Source: Stentor coeruleus (taxonomy: Eukaryota > Ciliophora > Heterotrichea > Heterotrichida > Stentoridae). Taken from it: a stretch of 53,450 bases of DNA. The translations under genes and the position numbers were made by a program. Under the pieces are notes generated by a model. That model was not told the DNA's origin. It worked only from the letters and a program-made list of their open reading frames with translations, and ran no database searches. Of this stretch, positions 1 through 8,963 are shown in pieces; the stretch's first letter is position 1; each line of letters begins with the position of its first letter. The DNA lies in the NCBI GenBank assembly GCA_001970955.1, contig MPUH01000453.1, forward strand, positions 1 to 53,450. The letters are read 5' to 3'.

Positions 1-93
1 ATCTTGTAGATCTTGTAGCTAACTTGTGTATGTTGCACAACCTGCAGGTTGCACAAACTTTCTGGAACCGAGATGTGCAAGTTTACAAGTTAG
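1..93. repeat. Structured left end: inverted repeat with palindromic loop
   Basis: A 9-nt unit atcttgtag occurs twice in tandem at 1-18. Positions 19-27 (ctaacttgt) pair perfectly with 85-93, and 33-39 (ttgcaca) pair with 74-80, giving a two-part stem of 9 and 7 bp with a small internal loop. Inside the loop is a 14-bp perfect palindrome, caacctgcaggttg, at 38-51. It is flanked by direct repeats of ttgcacaa at 33-40 and 49-56. This is seen directly; I cannot assign a function. Confidence 0.6.
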
Positions 94-588
94 ACTGTAT
101 ATTAAAGTTAAATTTTTCTGTTCCGACAATGCTATATATTTCTTAAGCTGGAGAACTAGTTTTTCAACAAACCCTGCATTTCTCGATATGAGGATATATC
201 ATAATTCCTATAAAGTTTTCATAACTTCTCTGAAGTCTTCTTTTTGGAAATCAATATTGATAAATTTCCGCATTGTACTGAAAAGCTTTCATTTATATAT
301 AATTATATTTTAAATTCTTTGAAATTATTTTTGATAATCTATAAGTAAATATTAAGTGCTTATCGTCATTTAAAATTAATATCGAATCAATATATTCAAT
401 TATCATTAAATACTAAGTAGCATTTTACTTAAATAATTTTGTATTTTTAATGCTCATATTTTCCTAATTATTAAACTATATAAAATTCTAAAAGTTATCT
501 TGAACTGTATTATTGATAACATCCATTACAAAATAAAAATAAATATTTGCTTTAAATAACTAAACTATTCATATTTTTAGCATAATTT
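94..588. other. AT-rich region, no gene recognised
   Basis: Very AT-rich sequence. An open frame at 26-313 has no recognisable motif and its composition matches the surrounding non-coding DNA, so I do not call it a gene. Confidence 0.5.
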
Positions 589-882
589 TTAATCACTAAC
601 TAATTTCTTATTGCTCATCAAAACTAAGAATTCTTTGAAATTAATCTCCCCATCTTTACTAATATCACTTTCCTCAATTAATTCACTTCAAAAGTTCTCT
701 CCACGTGAAGCCCTTCTTTTCCAAGTATTTCTCTAGTTCATTTGATGAGATCTTCCCACTCTATCTTTATCAAAGATTTTGAAAGCTGAATAAAGTATTT
801 CTTCTTACATATAAATATTCTTATCCAAAATCGAAGCCAAAAATTCTGAATAGTCAATGCGACCACTTCTATCAATATCCAT
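589..882 (-). pseudogene. EF-hand gene fossil (CDPK or calmodulin-like C-terminus)
   Basis: On the minus strand the frame starting at the ATG at 882 reads MDIDRSGRIDYSEFLASILD, a clear EF-hand loop and exit helix. Further on it reads SAFKIFDKD, the start of a second EF-hand, and then EESDISKDGEINFKEFL, a third loop with its exit helix, ending at a TAA at 589. In-frame TAA, TAG and TGA codons interrupt the reading. A stretch of about 50 nt in the middle makes sense only in a neighbouring frame (SSNELEKYL), so at least two compensating indels are present. No kinase domain lies upstream. It is best read as a decayed C-terminal fragment of a calcium-binding kinase or similar protein. It is not a recent copy of the CDPK at 15202, because the loop residues differ. 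Confidence 0.7.
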
Positions 883-1058
883 CCTTGCGGGGTACTTACG
901 GATATTAGATTTTTATATTAAGTATAAATTTTGAATATGATTATGACTGATTATATAGTTTTTAGTGTATATTTAAATAAGTAAATTTTAGATTTAATTA
1001 TAGCATAGTTTAAAAATGCTATAGTCAAGAGTAAATAAGTTCATATCGAAAATATAAT

Positions 1059-1216
1059 AATATCATATTTTAAATATAAGACATGAAGATACGCTATAAT
1101 GATATCTCTAAAGTAACTTTACCATGAGAATTTTGATAATATCATATTTTAAATATAAGATATGAAGATATGCTATAATGATATCTCCAAAGCAGCTTTA
1201 CCGTGAGAATTTTGAT
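1059..1216. repeat. 79-bp tandem repeat, two copies
   Basis: Copy 1 is at 1059-1137 and copy 2 at 1138-1216. They differ at about six positions, all transitions by eye. Copy 2 contains the candidate start codon (1178) and first codons of the Cys-rich gene downstream; in copy 1 the equivalent frame carries a stop. Confidence 0.85.
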
Positions 1217-1539
1217 AAGATCAAACAAGTCAGTAACATTTAATATAAGAACTTTGCCAAAATTGCATAAATAAGGCTTGTATCAAACTAGAGTGTCAGG
1301 TTTGCACATCATCTTTAAGGGGTATTGATTCAGAAAAAATATACTTAAAAGCCTTCCAAACTTGCATTGTCTGCCATTGCACTTTTAATGCAAAATACTT
1401 CTTATCCAAAAACTGCTGTCAAGGTCAGATCTGTGCAATATGCCAATATAGCAGCAACCGATTAATTTGTACCATTTGTTCAGCACCTTTAAACCCATCA
1501 CCGCAAGACTTCCTTAGATCTAAAAACCTCCTAGTTTAA
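1178..1539 (+). CDS. Small Cys-rich putative zinc-binding protein
   Basis: The frame 1251-1536, ending in TAA at 1537-1539, is open and unusually rich in CxxC-type pairs: LCQNC, ACIKLECQVC, TCIVCHC, NCCQGQICAIC and LICTIC. These suggest several zinc sites of RING or LIM character, but I cannot name a family. It has no ATG of its own after the preceding TAA. A candidate first exon is 1178-1232, beginning MISPKQLYRENFDKIKQV, joined by a GT...AG intron at 1233-1249. That intron would be 17 nt, unlike the 15-nt introns elsewhere in the window, so the join is uncertain. The spliced product would be about 114 residues. It could instead be the remnant of a larger decayed gene. The next gene starts 27 nt downstream on the same strand. 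Confidence 0.4.
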
Positions 1540-1566
1540 AATCTTAATACTTTCCTAATAACATCT

Positions 1567-2602
1567 ATGAAAACAGCAGGGATCAAAATGAATCGCCAAA
1601 GAAAAGACCCCAACCTAATAAAGCAACGTGCTGAAGTTATAGAAAGGCTAAACCTCCCTGTAGGTGCATCAAAAACATCAAAAGCTAAAACTTCAGACAT
1701 AGACTTAGAAATCAGGGATGTGTATAAAAGGCAGATTGCTTTTGATCTAATATTCCTTATATTTTAGCTCCAAGTACTATATATATGCATAAAAAACATC
1801 AAAAGCTAAAACTTCAGACATAGACTTAGAAATCAGGGATGTGTATAAAAGGCAGATTGCTTTTGATCTAAAAGTGCAAAAGGAGTTAGCCAAGCTAAAT
1901 TTCCCAATGTCTTTCTATGAACCCAAAAGCAAAACCCAAGAACTCAGCCGTAGAGCCAAGCTAAATTTCCCAATGTCTTTCTATGAACCCAAAAGCAAAA
2001 CCCAAGAACTCAGCCGTAGACCAAAGCCTAAGATGACCCAACTAATATCAGATATGTATAATCATCGAAGAGTAAAAAGTGACTCTTTGACCCATAGGGC
2101 TGACCTCAAAACCACAAGTAAATATCACAGGTCTCGAATACACACATCAATGCATACAAGATATTCATCCCCAATTGAGGCATTACCACCTTTAGTCAAG
2201 TCAATACCATTGCATTTAGATCCAAGGTTTCAATTCCCTAAGAAAAAAAAGTCCAGGACAAGAGTTTTAGAGCCTAAAATTTTCCATATGGAGAAAATCA
2301 AGTCTTTAATTACCAGGATTGATGATGTAATTCCTACTAATAAAACCGCTTTAAATGCTGGGGTAAGATATTCAGCTTTAAAGTCACAGCATATGTTTAC
2401 CTGGGTTGAAAGACTATGTGAATCCAATAAATTTGGTATTGATGAAACTTTAGATGGAATGATTGTTTTGCATAAGGATAATATGAGACTTGATAGAAAT
2501 TTGAAGCAGCAATCACATGAGATTACTGTGGAGCTTAATGAAAACGCTCCAGTTATGATGAAGAATATGCAGAAATTTAAAAGGAGAAGTAGTATAAGTT
2601 AA
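1567..2602 (+). CDS. Hypothetical basic protein interrupted by a 121-bp tandem duplication
   Basis: Two open pieces, 1567-1767 and 1841-2602, belong to one gene. The segment 1665-1750 recurs at 1786-1871 (86 nt, one mismatch) with 35 extra nt between, so the reading frame is lost. Removing one 121-nt unit restores a continuous frame of 304 codons from MKTAGIKMNRQRKD to RRSSIS. A second, in-frame duplication of 66 nt (1888-1953 and 1954-2019, identical) repeats 22 residues beginning AKLNFPMSFYEP. The protein is Lys/Arg-rich, with a KKKK run near the middle, no membrane segment and no domain I recognise. Whether the duplications are biological or assembly errors cannot be decided from the sequence. 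The downstream part looks like a normal conserved gene in codon use. Confidence 0.6.
1665..2019. repeat. Nested tandem duplications (121-bp and 66-bp periods)
   Basis: There is an 86-nt repeat at 1665-1750 and 1786-1871. A perfect 66-nt repeat follows at 1888-1953 and 1954-2019. The first breaks the reading frame of the host gene; the second keeps it. Confidence 0.9.
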
Positions 2603-2612
2603 AGATTTGTAA

Positions 2613-3780
2613 ATGGACTTACCGCGCAAATACTATGTAACGAAGAATATGCTGAAGTTGAGCACGCTTGAAAGGGTTAGGCTTAGCCTTGATCCCATGC
2701 TATTTACTAAGAGGTTTAATCAATTAAACTGCAAAAAGATCATACTTTACTTCTAAGTGTAGGTCCCAGAGAGCCTGTTAAATATAAAGTACCTCAAAGC
2801 TTTAAGTATCAAAACTTTCGAGACATCTTCACAATCATAACTTCCCTTGTTGATATAAACTTCCTTTCACAAAAAAACTTAATGAAGATGTGCATAATTA
2901 ATCACAAGAGTTTAATTCTATTATCGAATCAGCAGATGAAATTATAACTTGCTATAGCTTACATTTAGAGGAAAATTTAAATAAATTATCAATATGGAGC
3001 CTAATCTTTTTGATATGCTTGGAATATTCAAGGTTTAATTCTCTATTAAAAATATTTTATCTCTTTTTTTGGTCTGCTTCACCATCCAGCTTCATACATT
3101 TTTGAGTCCCCAGGTATTTGCATTAGCTAATGTCTGTATTGCGGGAACAAGATTACTCATAAAGAAAGGTTAATGTTATTTCTAAAATTAGAGTATTAGC
3201 AAATAAATTATATGCTAGTAAAGCTCTATATATGGATAGTTTAAAATGAGCTCATTAGCATTTTCGAAATTCTAAAAGTTGAACAAAGAATTTTACAGCA
3301 TATTTCCAGAGCTAGGACATAATCTAGTCGAATTGCTAAGTGATTAAAGATATTAAAAGAATTGACTCTCAATATTTAATTTAATTAAATGTGATTGAAA
3401 TTAATCGATAATTAGGAATCAGTGGACAGAAGCAAAAGTATCTTGAGCCCTACAAGCATTTTAGAAAAAGTGATTAATTTCTCTAGCATATTAATGCAAG
3501 CCTTAGCTAAACCAGCAGGTGAATATTTCCTCAGTCATGAAATATCTTGCCAAGAGAAGAACAAATCAATAGATTAAACAATAAAATCTAAGAAAACTCA
3601 GAGACTTCAACAAAAATAAAATCCAAGAAATAGTCAACGAAAAAACTCTCAAAATGGGAAAGCGATTGGCAAAATCAAAAAAAAGATTTGATTAATAATC
3701 TAAGTCATATGAAAAAAATTGCAACATGTCTAAAAGTATCATTTGGTAAGATAAATAAGTCAAGTAAAACAAAAGTATAT
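2613..3780 (+). pseudogene. Degenerate gene or genes, several frames
   Basis: From the ATG at 2613 the frame reads MDLPRKYYVTKNMLKLSTLE and on to FNQLNCKK, then stops. The sense continues in another frame across an A-run near 2735 (HTLLLSVGPREPVKYKVPQS, then YQNFRDIFTIITSLVDINFL). Later pieces, including ESADEIITCYSLHLEEN and SPQVFALANVCIAGTRLLIK (about 3107-3166), lie in further frames. The last is reminiscent of a cyclin-fold helix, but this is a weak resemblance. No arrangement of 15-nt introns that I tried joins the pieces. I read it as one decaying gene with multiple indels; poor local sequence quality is the alternative. The part after 3170 contains nothing I can support. Confidence 0.45.
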
Positions 3781-3868
3781 ATGGTGAAATGAACAAAATA
3801 AAGTATAAAAATAAGCATGATATATTAGTGAAATTTTCTAATATTTTGGTTAAATACTAAAATGGAAA

Positions 3869-5593
3869 CTACCATCGTGACTTGACTATTTCTCTAGGTT
3901 TAGGCTGTCCTGCTTGCAGATCATCAAGGTTGAGTAATTTGGACTCTAAGTCAATAGGTGCCTTAATATCAGAAGAGCTTTGGAAAGGCATATAATCAGT
4001 CCGCCCAAATTGTTTTATTTGTTCCATTGTAGCCCCTGAGTCATTTGATATGTTGAAGTTCACTTTTGGTCCTGAGACTTTCATAGCATTCATACCTTGA
4101 GGATTACTTCCCGGAATCTGCTGACTAAAACTTACATTTGTACTTCCTTGCATATATAATCCTGAAAGTCCAGTGTTATCTATTGAAGGTCCTGAGTAAG
4201 TACTATAACTTTGGGTTCTTGGCCCAGTTTCCACAGGTCTTGAGATAGATTGAGGATTAAAATGACTTGTCGTACTTGGGAACACTCCAGAAAGAGCATC
4301 AATATATGTTGCAGGCTTTAGTACTTGTCCAGAGGTTTGATAAGGATTTATTGGGCTAGGATTTGGGTTCGGTTGGTATACTGGATTTGGCTGAAATGAT
4401 AAACTTTGTGGGAAAGATGGACCTGATTGAACTATTGGAATTGGTTGATAAGATGGTGCTGGTTGGTAAGATGGGTTTGGTTGAAGAATTTGATTTGATT
4501 GATAAGATGAAATTGGTTGAGCAATTGTAGCTTGAGGGAAGGATGAAGGTGGTTGAATAGTTGCAGCTTGGGGGAAGGATGAAGGTGGTTGAATAGTTGT
4601 AGCTTGAGGGAAGGATGAAGGCGGCTGAATAGTTGTGGCTTGAGGAAAGGATGGAGCTTGAGGGAAAGTAGGAGATGGCTGGGTAAAAGCTGTAAGAAGA
4701 TCTACACTTGGGGGTTTTGAGGTAAAACTACTCTCATTACTTATAACAGGATTAGTATATTGAGGGTACTGAGGAGCATCTGGTACTTTTTTTATAGTAG
4801 GGACTTCAAATATAGACTGCACTGGAGCAGTGCCTGAACCTGGAGGAGGCCTTAGAACTTTAGGTGCAGCAGGGAGCCTACCAGGCTCTTTATCCCAAAT
4901 ACTAGGCTTAGCATCAATTTTAACTGGTTTTACATCTGGAGCTTTAAATATATCCACCGGCTCTGCCGGGGGCTTTCTTTCATCATAAACCTCATTCGTC
5001 CTACTTGGTTGCGAATAATTATTTGAATAACTACTATCGCTTTGATAACTTCTAGATATATAAGGATCATAAGAATCATTTCTCCATGAGGTTTCATTAT
5101 ATTTCGAATATCCTGTATCAGAACTTATCCCAGAAAATTTGCTTCTAGTCTTTTTCGCTTTCTCCTTTTCCTCTTCATAAAAATTCTTATCATTTAGCAT
5201 TGAACATATATATTTAGCCTTATCCCTAACCCCAGTTCCCTTTTCTTCATTGTTTTCTCTATATGTGAAATCTTGAAGCATACGAATTTTAAAAGCGTTG
5301 TCTTGAACTTCATGCAAGCATGATCCAGACCCGAATTTCATAAATATTTCTATGAGGTTGAGAACTTTATAGATTCTTCTCCACTCTTTACCTGGAGATT
5401 TTAGCAACTCCCAAATGGTTTTCATTATTGTTTGACGATCTTCATGATTGAAGGTTTTTTCAGCAATATCGTGGAGGGCTGAGTTGGCTGAGCCCCAGTT
5501 TTCATCACTGCAAGCTTCAAGAATACTTCTTTCGAGAGGTGTCTTTACTATACGGTCCTTGAGCCCTGTCACAGCTTTTTTAAGAGAATCCAT
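3869..5593 (-). CDS. Epsin-like ENTH-domain clathrin adaptor
   Basis: 574 residues. Residues 1-150 form an ENTH domain: LKDRIVKTPLERSILEACSD, the DEnWG region, WRRIYKVLNLIEIFMKFGS, and the basic helix ending in RDKAKYICSMLND. ENTH domains bind phosphoinositides and epsins recruit clathrin and bend membrane during endocytosis or Golgi-endosome traffic. The rest is a long Pro/Gln/Ser-rich disordered tail. It contains four tandem 13-residue units of the type SSFPQATTIQPP (39-bp period, about 4520-4660). Near the C-terminus is LLNLDDL, a good match to a clathrin box, consistent with an adaptor. No NPF motif is seen. The start is the first Met, directly before the ENTH helix. The stop is TAG. Confidence 0.92.
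   Translation of the reverse strand: MDSLKKAVTGLKDRIVKTPLERSILEACSDENWGSANSALHDIAEKTFNHEDRQTIMKTIWELLKSPGKEWRRIYKVLNLIEIFMKFGSGSCLHEVQDNAFKIRMLQDFTYRENNEEKGTGVRDKAKYICSMLNDKNFYEEEKEKAKKTRSKFSGISSDTGYSKYNETSWRNDSYDPYISRSYQSDSSYSNNYSQPSRTNEVYDERKPPAEPVDIFKAPDVKPVKIDAKPSIWDKEPGRLPAAPKVLRPPPGSGTAPVQSIFEVPTIKKVPDAPQYPQYTNPVISNESSFTSKPPSVDLLTAFTQPSPTFPQAPSFPQATTIQPPSSFPQATTIQPPSSFPQAATIQPPSSFPQATIAQPISSYQSNQILQPNPSYQPAPSYQPIPIVQSGPSFPQSLSFQPNPVYQPNPNPSPINPYQTSGQVLKPATYIDALSGVFPSTTSHFNPQSISRPVETGPRTQSYSTYSGPSIDNTGLSGLYMQGSTNVSFSQQIPGSNPQGMNAMKVSGPKVNFNISNDSGATMEQIKQFGRTDYMPFQSSSDIKAPIDLESKLLNLDDLQAGQPKPREIVKSRW
4520..4665 (-). repeat. 39-bp coding repeat in the epsin tail
   Basis: About four head-to-tail copies encode a 13-residue Pro/Gln/Ser unit (SFPQATTIQPPSS and variants). 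They lie inside the disordered tail of the epsin gene. Confidence 0.8.
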
Positions 5594-6031
5594 TTATTTA
5601 CTAATGAATAAAACGTTAAGTTACAAGTTCGAGTAAGGGTTTTTAGGATGATGGAATTTTATGTAATTTTGAAGGATTTTAGAGGTCATTGAAAGATGTA
5701 GGATGATGTAAATTTTGAATAGGTTTATGGGTGGAGAATTTATTAAATTAATTTTGAAAGATAGTTTATGTGCTTGATGATCGAGTTGAGGTAATAAGCA
5801 TAGGAAAAAGCTTTGAAATTTATGATATAAATAAATTACTTTTCATAAGCATAATATTTTACTAATAATAAAATATGCTTACTTTAGCTTTTATATAGTA
5901 AAAATCTATTCCTAACTTTCACAGGTAATTTAAATTCTATAAAATCACCTCCAATTTCTATCTAGCATATTTCATATCTTATATACCAAAATTTATTTTT
6001 AAAGTTTTTTTACAAAATTTAAATTAACGGA
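5594..6031. promoter_or_regulatory. Divergent intergenic region
   Basis: 438 nt of AT-rich DNA between the divergently transcribed epsin and coiled-coil genes. It must hold both promoters; I see no distinctive element. Confidence 0.4.
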
Positions 6032-7570
6032 ATGAAAATTGAACTTCTTAAGACTGAAAGTGAATGGGCACTCAATAGCCTTGGGTGCTACATATCCGTA
6101 GACAACAAACTGTTTGATGTGGTAACACCTTTGAATAACCCTCACGAAGTAAACTCAATTGAAATTCCGATCCAAGGAGTATTAAGACTAATAATCAGAG
6201 ATATGGGAAAGACCGATGGCTATTTAGCAAGTGTTTCAGTGCCGATTTCCATACTAGCAACAGCATCGCCAATGATAACACTTCCTCTATTCGATTCACC
6301 TGCATCGGACCAAGTCAACCATCTAATAATAGAATGCCCTCTTCCCAGGATCTCCTTAGCGTTATCAAACGACTGCTCTGATGACGAAATTTTCTTATCA
6401 AGTCAAGAAGCCAACCTTGATCACCCATCAGACTTCGTCATTGCCTCAAGGATCTCTTTATCAAATGAGCCTGAAGAACTCCTGCTCCAAACCTCAAACT
6501 TCAAAACTATCCAAGAAACTACCATAGAAAGCCAAAAGCAAGACATTGTTGACATATTAAACACAGAAATCGATGATTATAAACAAGAAATCTCTAAAGA
6601 AAAAGACAAAAACTCCATTCTTCAAACAAAAATCCTTCAACTAATGGGCGCTTTAAAAACCAACTCAGAAAAGGCATTTGCTAGAGAAAGTTCCTTATTG
6701 GATTTGGTGAATGAAAAAGAGGAAAAAATCAATAAATGCATTGAAATAAACATCGAACTGCAAGCAGGGCAAAGAAAAATTGAGTTTGAGAAACAACAAA
6801 TGAGAGAAAAGTATGAGAAATATGAAGCTCAAGAGAAATATGTAGAATCTTTAGAAAAAGAGCTTAAAAAGTATCAGGATATGCTTAGAGTTGCTGAGAA
6901 GTCAAGGGATGAACTTGCTAATACTTTAGCTGAATGTTCGAGATTTGATACTTTTGATGAACAGAATATGACTAGGAGACAAATGAGAATGCCTTATGAA
7001 TACGCGCATTTAGAGAATTTTTCTGTGCCTTCTAGTGATGCTCTTTATGGGAAATGCTTGAAGTTAGAAAAAGTTTTTGAAGAGAAGGATATAAGTGAAG
7101 AGAAAATGAAATGCTCTAGTGATGATATTAAATTACAAACAAAGCAGAGCTATGATATGAATGATTCTTTGGTAAAGAAAATCATCCAGAAGACTATTGG
7201 AAAAATAATCCCTTTGAGCATGATAGAAAGGATTCGCGAGTGTTTGTATAAAGTCAATGGTGTTGAAATCAGCATTGCAATCTGTGACGATGGAATCTAC
7301 GTAAAAAACGGTAAATCCCTTCAAACCCTACAAGAGTTCTGGACCCACGAAAGGGGTCCTTCCACTAAAAGCCCTATCTCTAAAAGCAAATCCCCTCTCT
7401 GGGATGAAAAAAACATTGAAAACAACTCTCGACGACAACTTCCTAAAACCTCCCCAACCAGAAACTTTCTCAAATCAACCGAAAGCAGTACTTTTAAAAC
7501 CCGTAGCCCCCTAACAAAATTCGGAGCTAAGAACTTCATAAACATTCTTCCAAAAAAATCCCCTAAATAG
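6032..7570 (+). CDS. Coiled-coil protein with C2-like N-terminus
   Basis: 512 residues, not assigned to a named family. Residues 1-95 look like a C2-type beta-sandwich: alternating hydrophobic strands, an RLIIRDMGKTDGYLASVSVP stretch and then LPLFD. This is a resemblance only. About 170-330 is a strongly heptad-like coiled coil (DDYKQEISKEKDKNSILQTK and QKYVESLEKELKKYQDMLRV). A small folded segment follows around 395-440, and the C-terminus is basic and Ser/Pro-rich (SPISKSKSPLW, SPTRNFLKS), a plausible phosphorylation region. Such a layout is common in ciliate basal-body and ciliary proteins, but that is an inference from architecture. It is followed at 55 nt by the Cdh1 gene on the same strand. 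Confidence 0.8.
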   Translation: MKIELLKTESEWALNSLGCYISVDNKLFDVVTPLNNPHEVNSIEIPIQGVLRLIIRDMGKTDGYLASVSVPISILATASPMITLPLFDSPASDQVNHLIIECPLPRISLALSNDCSDDEIFLSSQEANLDHPSDFVIASRISLSNEPEELLLQTSNFKTIQETTIESQKQDIVDILNTEIDDYKQEISKEKDKNSILQTKILQLMGALKTNSEKAFARESSLLDLVNEKEEKINKCIEINIELQAGQRKIEFEKQQMREKYEKYEAQEKYVESLEKELKKYQDMLRVAEKSRDELANTLAECSRFDTFDEQNMTRRQMRMPYEYAHLENFSVPSSDALYGKCLKLEKVFEEKDISEEKMKCSSDDIKLQTKQSYDMNDSLVKKIIQKTIGKIIPLSMIERIRECLYKVNGVEISIAICDDGIYVKNGKSLQTLQEFWTHERGPSTKSPISKSKSPLWDEKNIENNSRRQLPKTSPTRNFLKSTESSTFKTRSPLTKFGAKNFINILPKKSPK

Positions 7571-7625
7571 CCTAACTGTTCATTTTAAATCGTTAATCTT
7601 TTTCCATATTTAAAAAGTTAAGTCT

Positions 7626-8963
7626 ATGCAGTTTACACCAAAAAAGTCTTTTGAAAACTATCTCAAGCCCTTTACTGGGGCCTCTGGGACAAAAGCTAAA
7701 AAAAGAGAAAGCACAGGAGGAAGGTTTATACCTAGTCGTGTGACATCAAATCTAACTCAATTATTTGAAAAAGCAGATCAAGAAAATTCTAATACAGGAA
7801 AAGCTCCGTTTGACTCGACGAAAATCTTCTCGTCTTTGTTAGAAGCTCAGTTATTCGGAGATGCTACTAACAGGCAGTCATCTAGTAAGTTACTTTCTTA
7901 TAGGACAGGGATGATTAATTTAACTGAATGCAAGGAAAATCAAGCCTTTTCACAGATGGAGTTGCCCAATGAGAAATTTGAAAGTTCTCAGAGAGTATTA
8001 CCGAAAATACCGTATAAAGTATTGGATGCACCTCAGTTACAGGATGATTTTTATTTAAATGTTTTGGACTGGTCAGCGAAAGATGTGCTGGCTGTTGCTT
8101 TGAGTAACTCGATTTACTTGTGGTCGGCCGTGACTAGTTCTGTTGTCCATATGTGCGATTTCAACAATGATATTGTTGGCTCATTGAGTTGGGCTCCATC
8201 AGGCAATCACTTAGCAGTTGGGACTACATCTGGTAAAGTCCTTCTATATGATGTTGAACGGAAAAATACAGTACGAACTTTACCAGGTCATGGTGGTAGA
8301 GTGGGTGCACTAGCTTGGAATAGCTGGCTTCTGACATCAGGTTCCCGCGATAAAGAAATCCTTCACAGAGATTTACGTTGTAGTAAGGACTTTACAGCAA
8401 AACTAATAGGCCATAAGCAAGAAATTTGCGGACTTAAATGGTCCTTTGAAGGAGATCAATTAGCATCAGGAGGAAATGATAACAAATTAGTAGTTTGGAG
8501 TGCTCAATCAGTAACTCCATTATATAAATTCAAGTCTCATACAGCAGCAGTTAAAGCTGTTGCCTGGTCGCCACATGAACATGGAGTACTTGTTTCAGGT
8601 GGTGGAACTACAGATAGAACTATTAGAACATGGAATACTTTAAATGGCACCCCAGTCAGTGCTGTTGACACCCAGTCTCAAGTTTGTTCTTTGGTATTTT
8701 CTAAAAACTACAATGAGTTAGTTAGCACACATGGGTATTCACAAAATCAGATTATGCTTTGGAAGCATCCTTCAATGCAAAAAATTGGGGTTTTTTCAGG
8801 ACATACTTCAAGAGTGCTTTATATGGCCATGTCACCTGACTCACAAAATATTGTCACAGGCGCTGGTGATGAAACTTTGCGATTTTGGAATTTGTTTTCA
8901 AGAAAAGAGAGTGATAAGTACGCATATTCGAACCTTTTGCCTTCGGTTACGGATATGAGGTAA
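7626..8963 (+). CDS. APC/C activator, Cdh1/Fizzy-related type
   Basis: 445 residues. The N-terminus carries a C-box, GRFIPSR (consensus DR[FY]IPxR), which docks the activator on the APC/C. A KEN tripeptide lies in TECKENQAF. From about 135 to 430 there are WD40 repeats forming a substrate-binding propeller, starting PYKVLDAPQLQDDFYLNVLD, the typical Cdc20/Cdh1 entry, with repeated H-x-x-x-V...W units (GHGGRVGALAWN, GHKQEICGLKWS, SHTAAVKAVAWSP). The GRFIPSR form with following SRV fits Cdh1/FZR better than Cdc20. The protein ends TDMR; the usual Ile-Arg tail is here Met-Arg. Family role: it targets mitotic cyclins and other substrates for ubiquitination in late mitosis and G1. Confidence 0.93.
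   Translation: MQFTPKKSFENYLKPFTGASGTKAKKRESTGGRFIPSRVTSNLTQLFEKADQENSNTGKAPFDSTKIFSSLLEAQLFGDATNRQSSSKLLSYRTGMINLTECKENQAFSQMELPNEKFESSQRVLPKIPYKVLDAPQLQDDFYLNVLDWSAKDVLAVALSNSIYLWSAVTSSVVHMCDFNNDIVGSLSWAPSGNHLAVGTTSGKVLLYDVERKNTVRTLPGHGGRVGALAWNSWLLTSGSRDKEILHRDLRCSKDFTAKLIGHKQEICGLKWSFEGDQLASGGNDNKLVVWSAQSVTPLYKFKSHTAAVKAVAWSPHEHGVLVSGGGTTDRTIRTWNTLNGTPVSAVDTQSQVCSLVFSKNYNELVSTHGYSQNQIMLWKHPSMQKIGVFSGHTSRVLYMAMSPDSQNIVTGAGDETLRFWNLFSRKESDKYAYSNLLPSVTDMR

Noticed and set aside
26..313. 95-codon open frame at the left edge
   Set aside because: No motif, Phe/Ile/Ser-rich composition like the surrounding AT-rich DNA, and it overlaps the inverted repeat.
1711..1732. Resemblance of ggatgtgtataaaaggcag to a transposase adapter used in library preparation (also at 1832)
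   Set aside because: Three mismatches in 19, and the stretch is part of a continuous coding sequence (RDVYKRQIAFDL), so it is not residual adapter.
1748..1870. The 121-nt insertion as a retained TA-flanked internal eliminated sequence
   Set aside because: Most of the insertion is a copy of the adjacent coding sequence, which is the mark of a tandem duplication, not of an IES.
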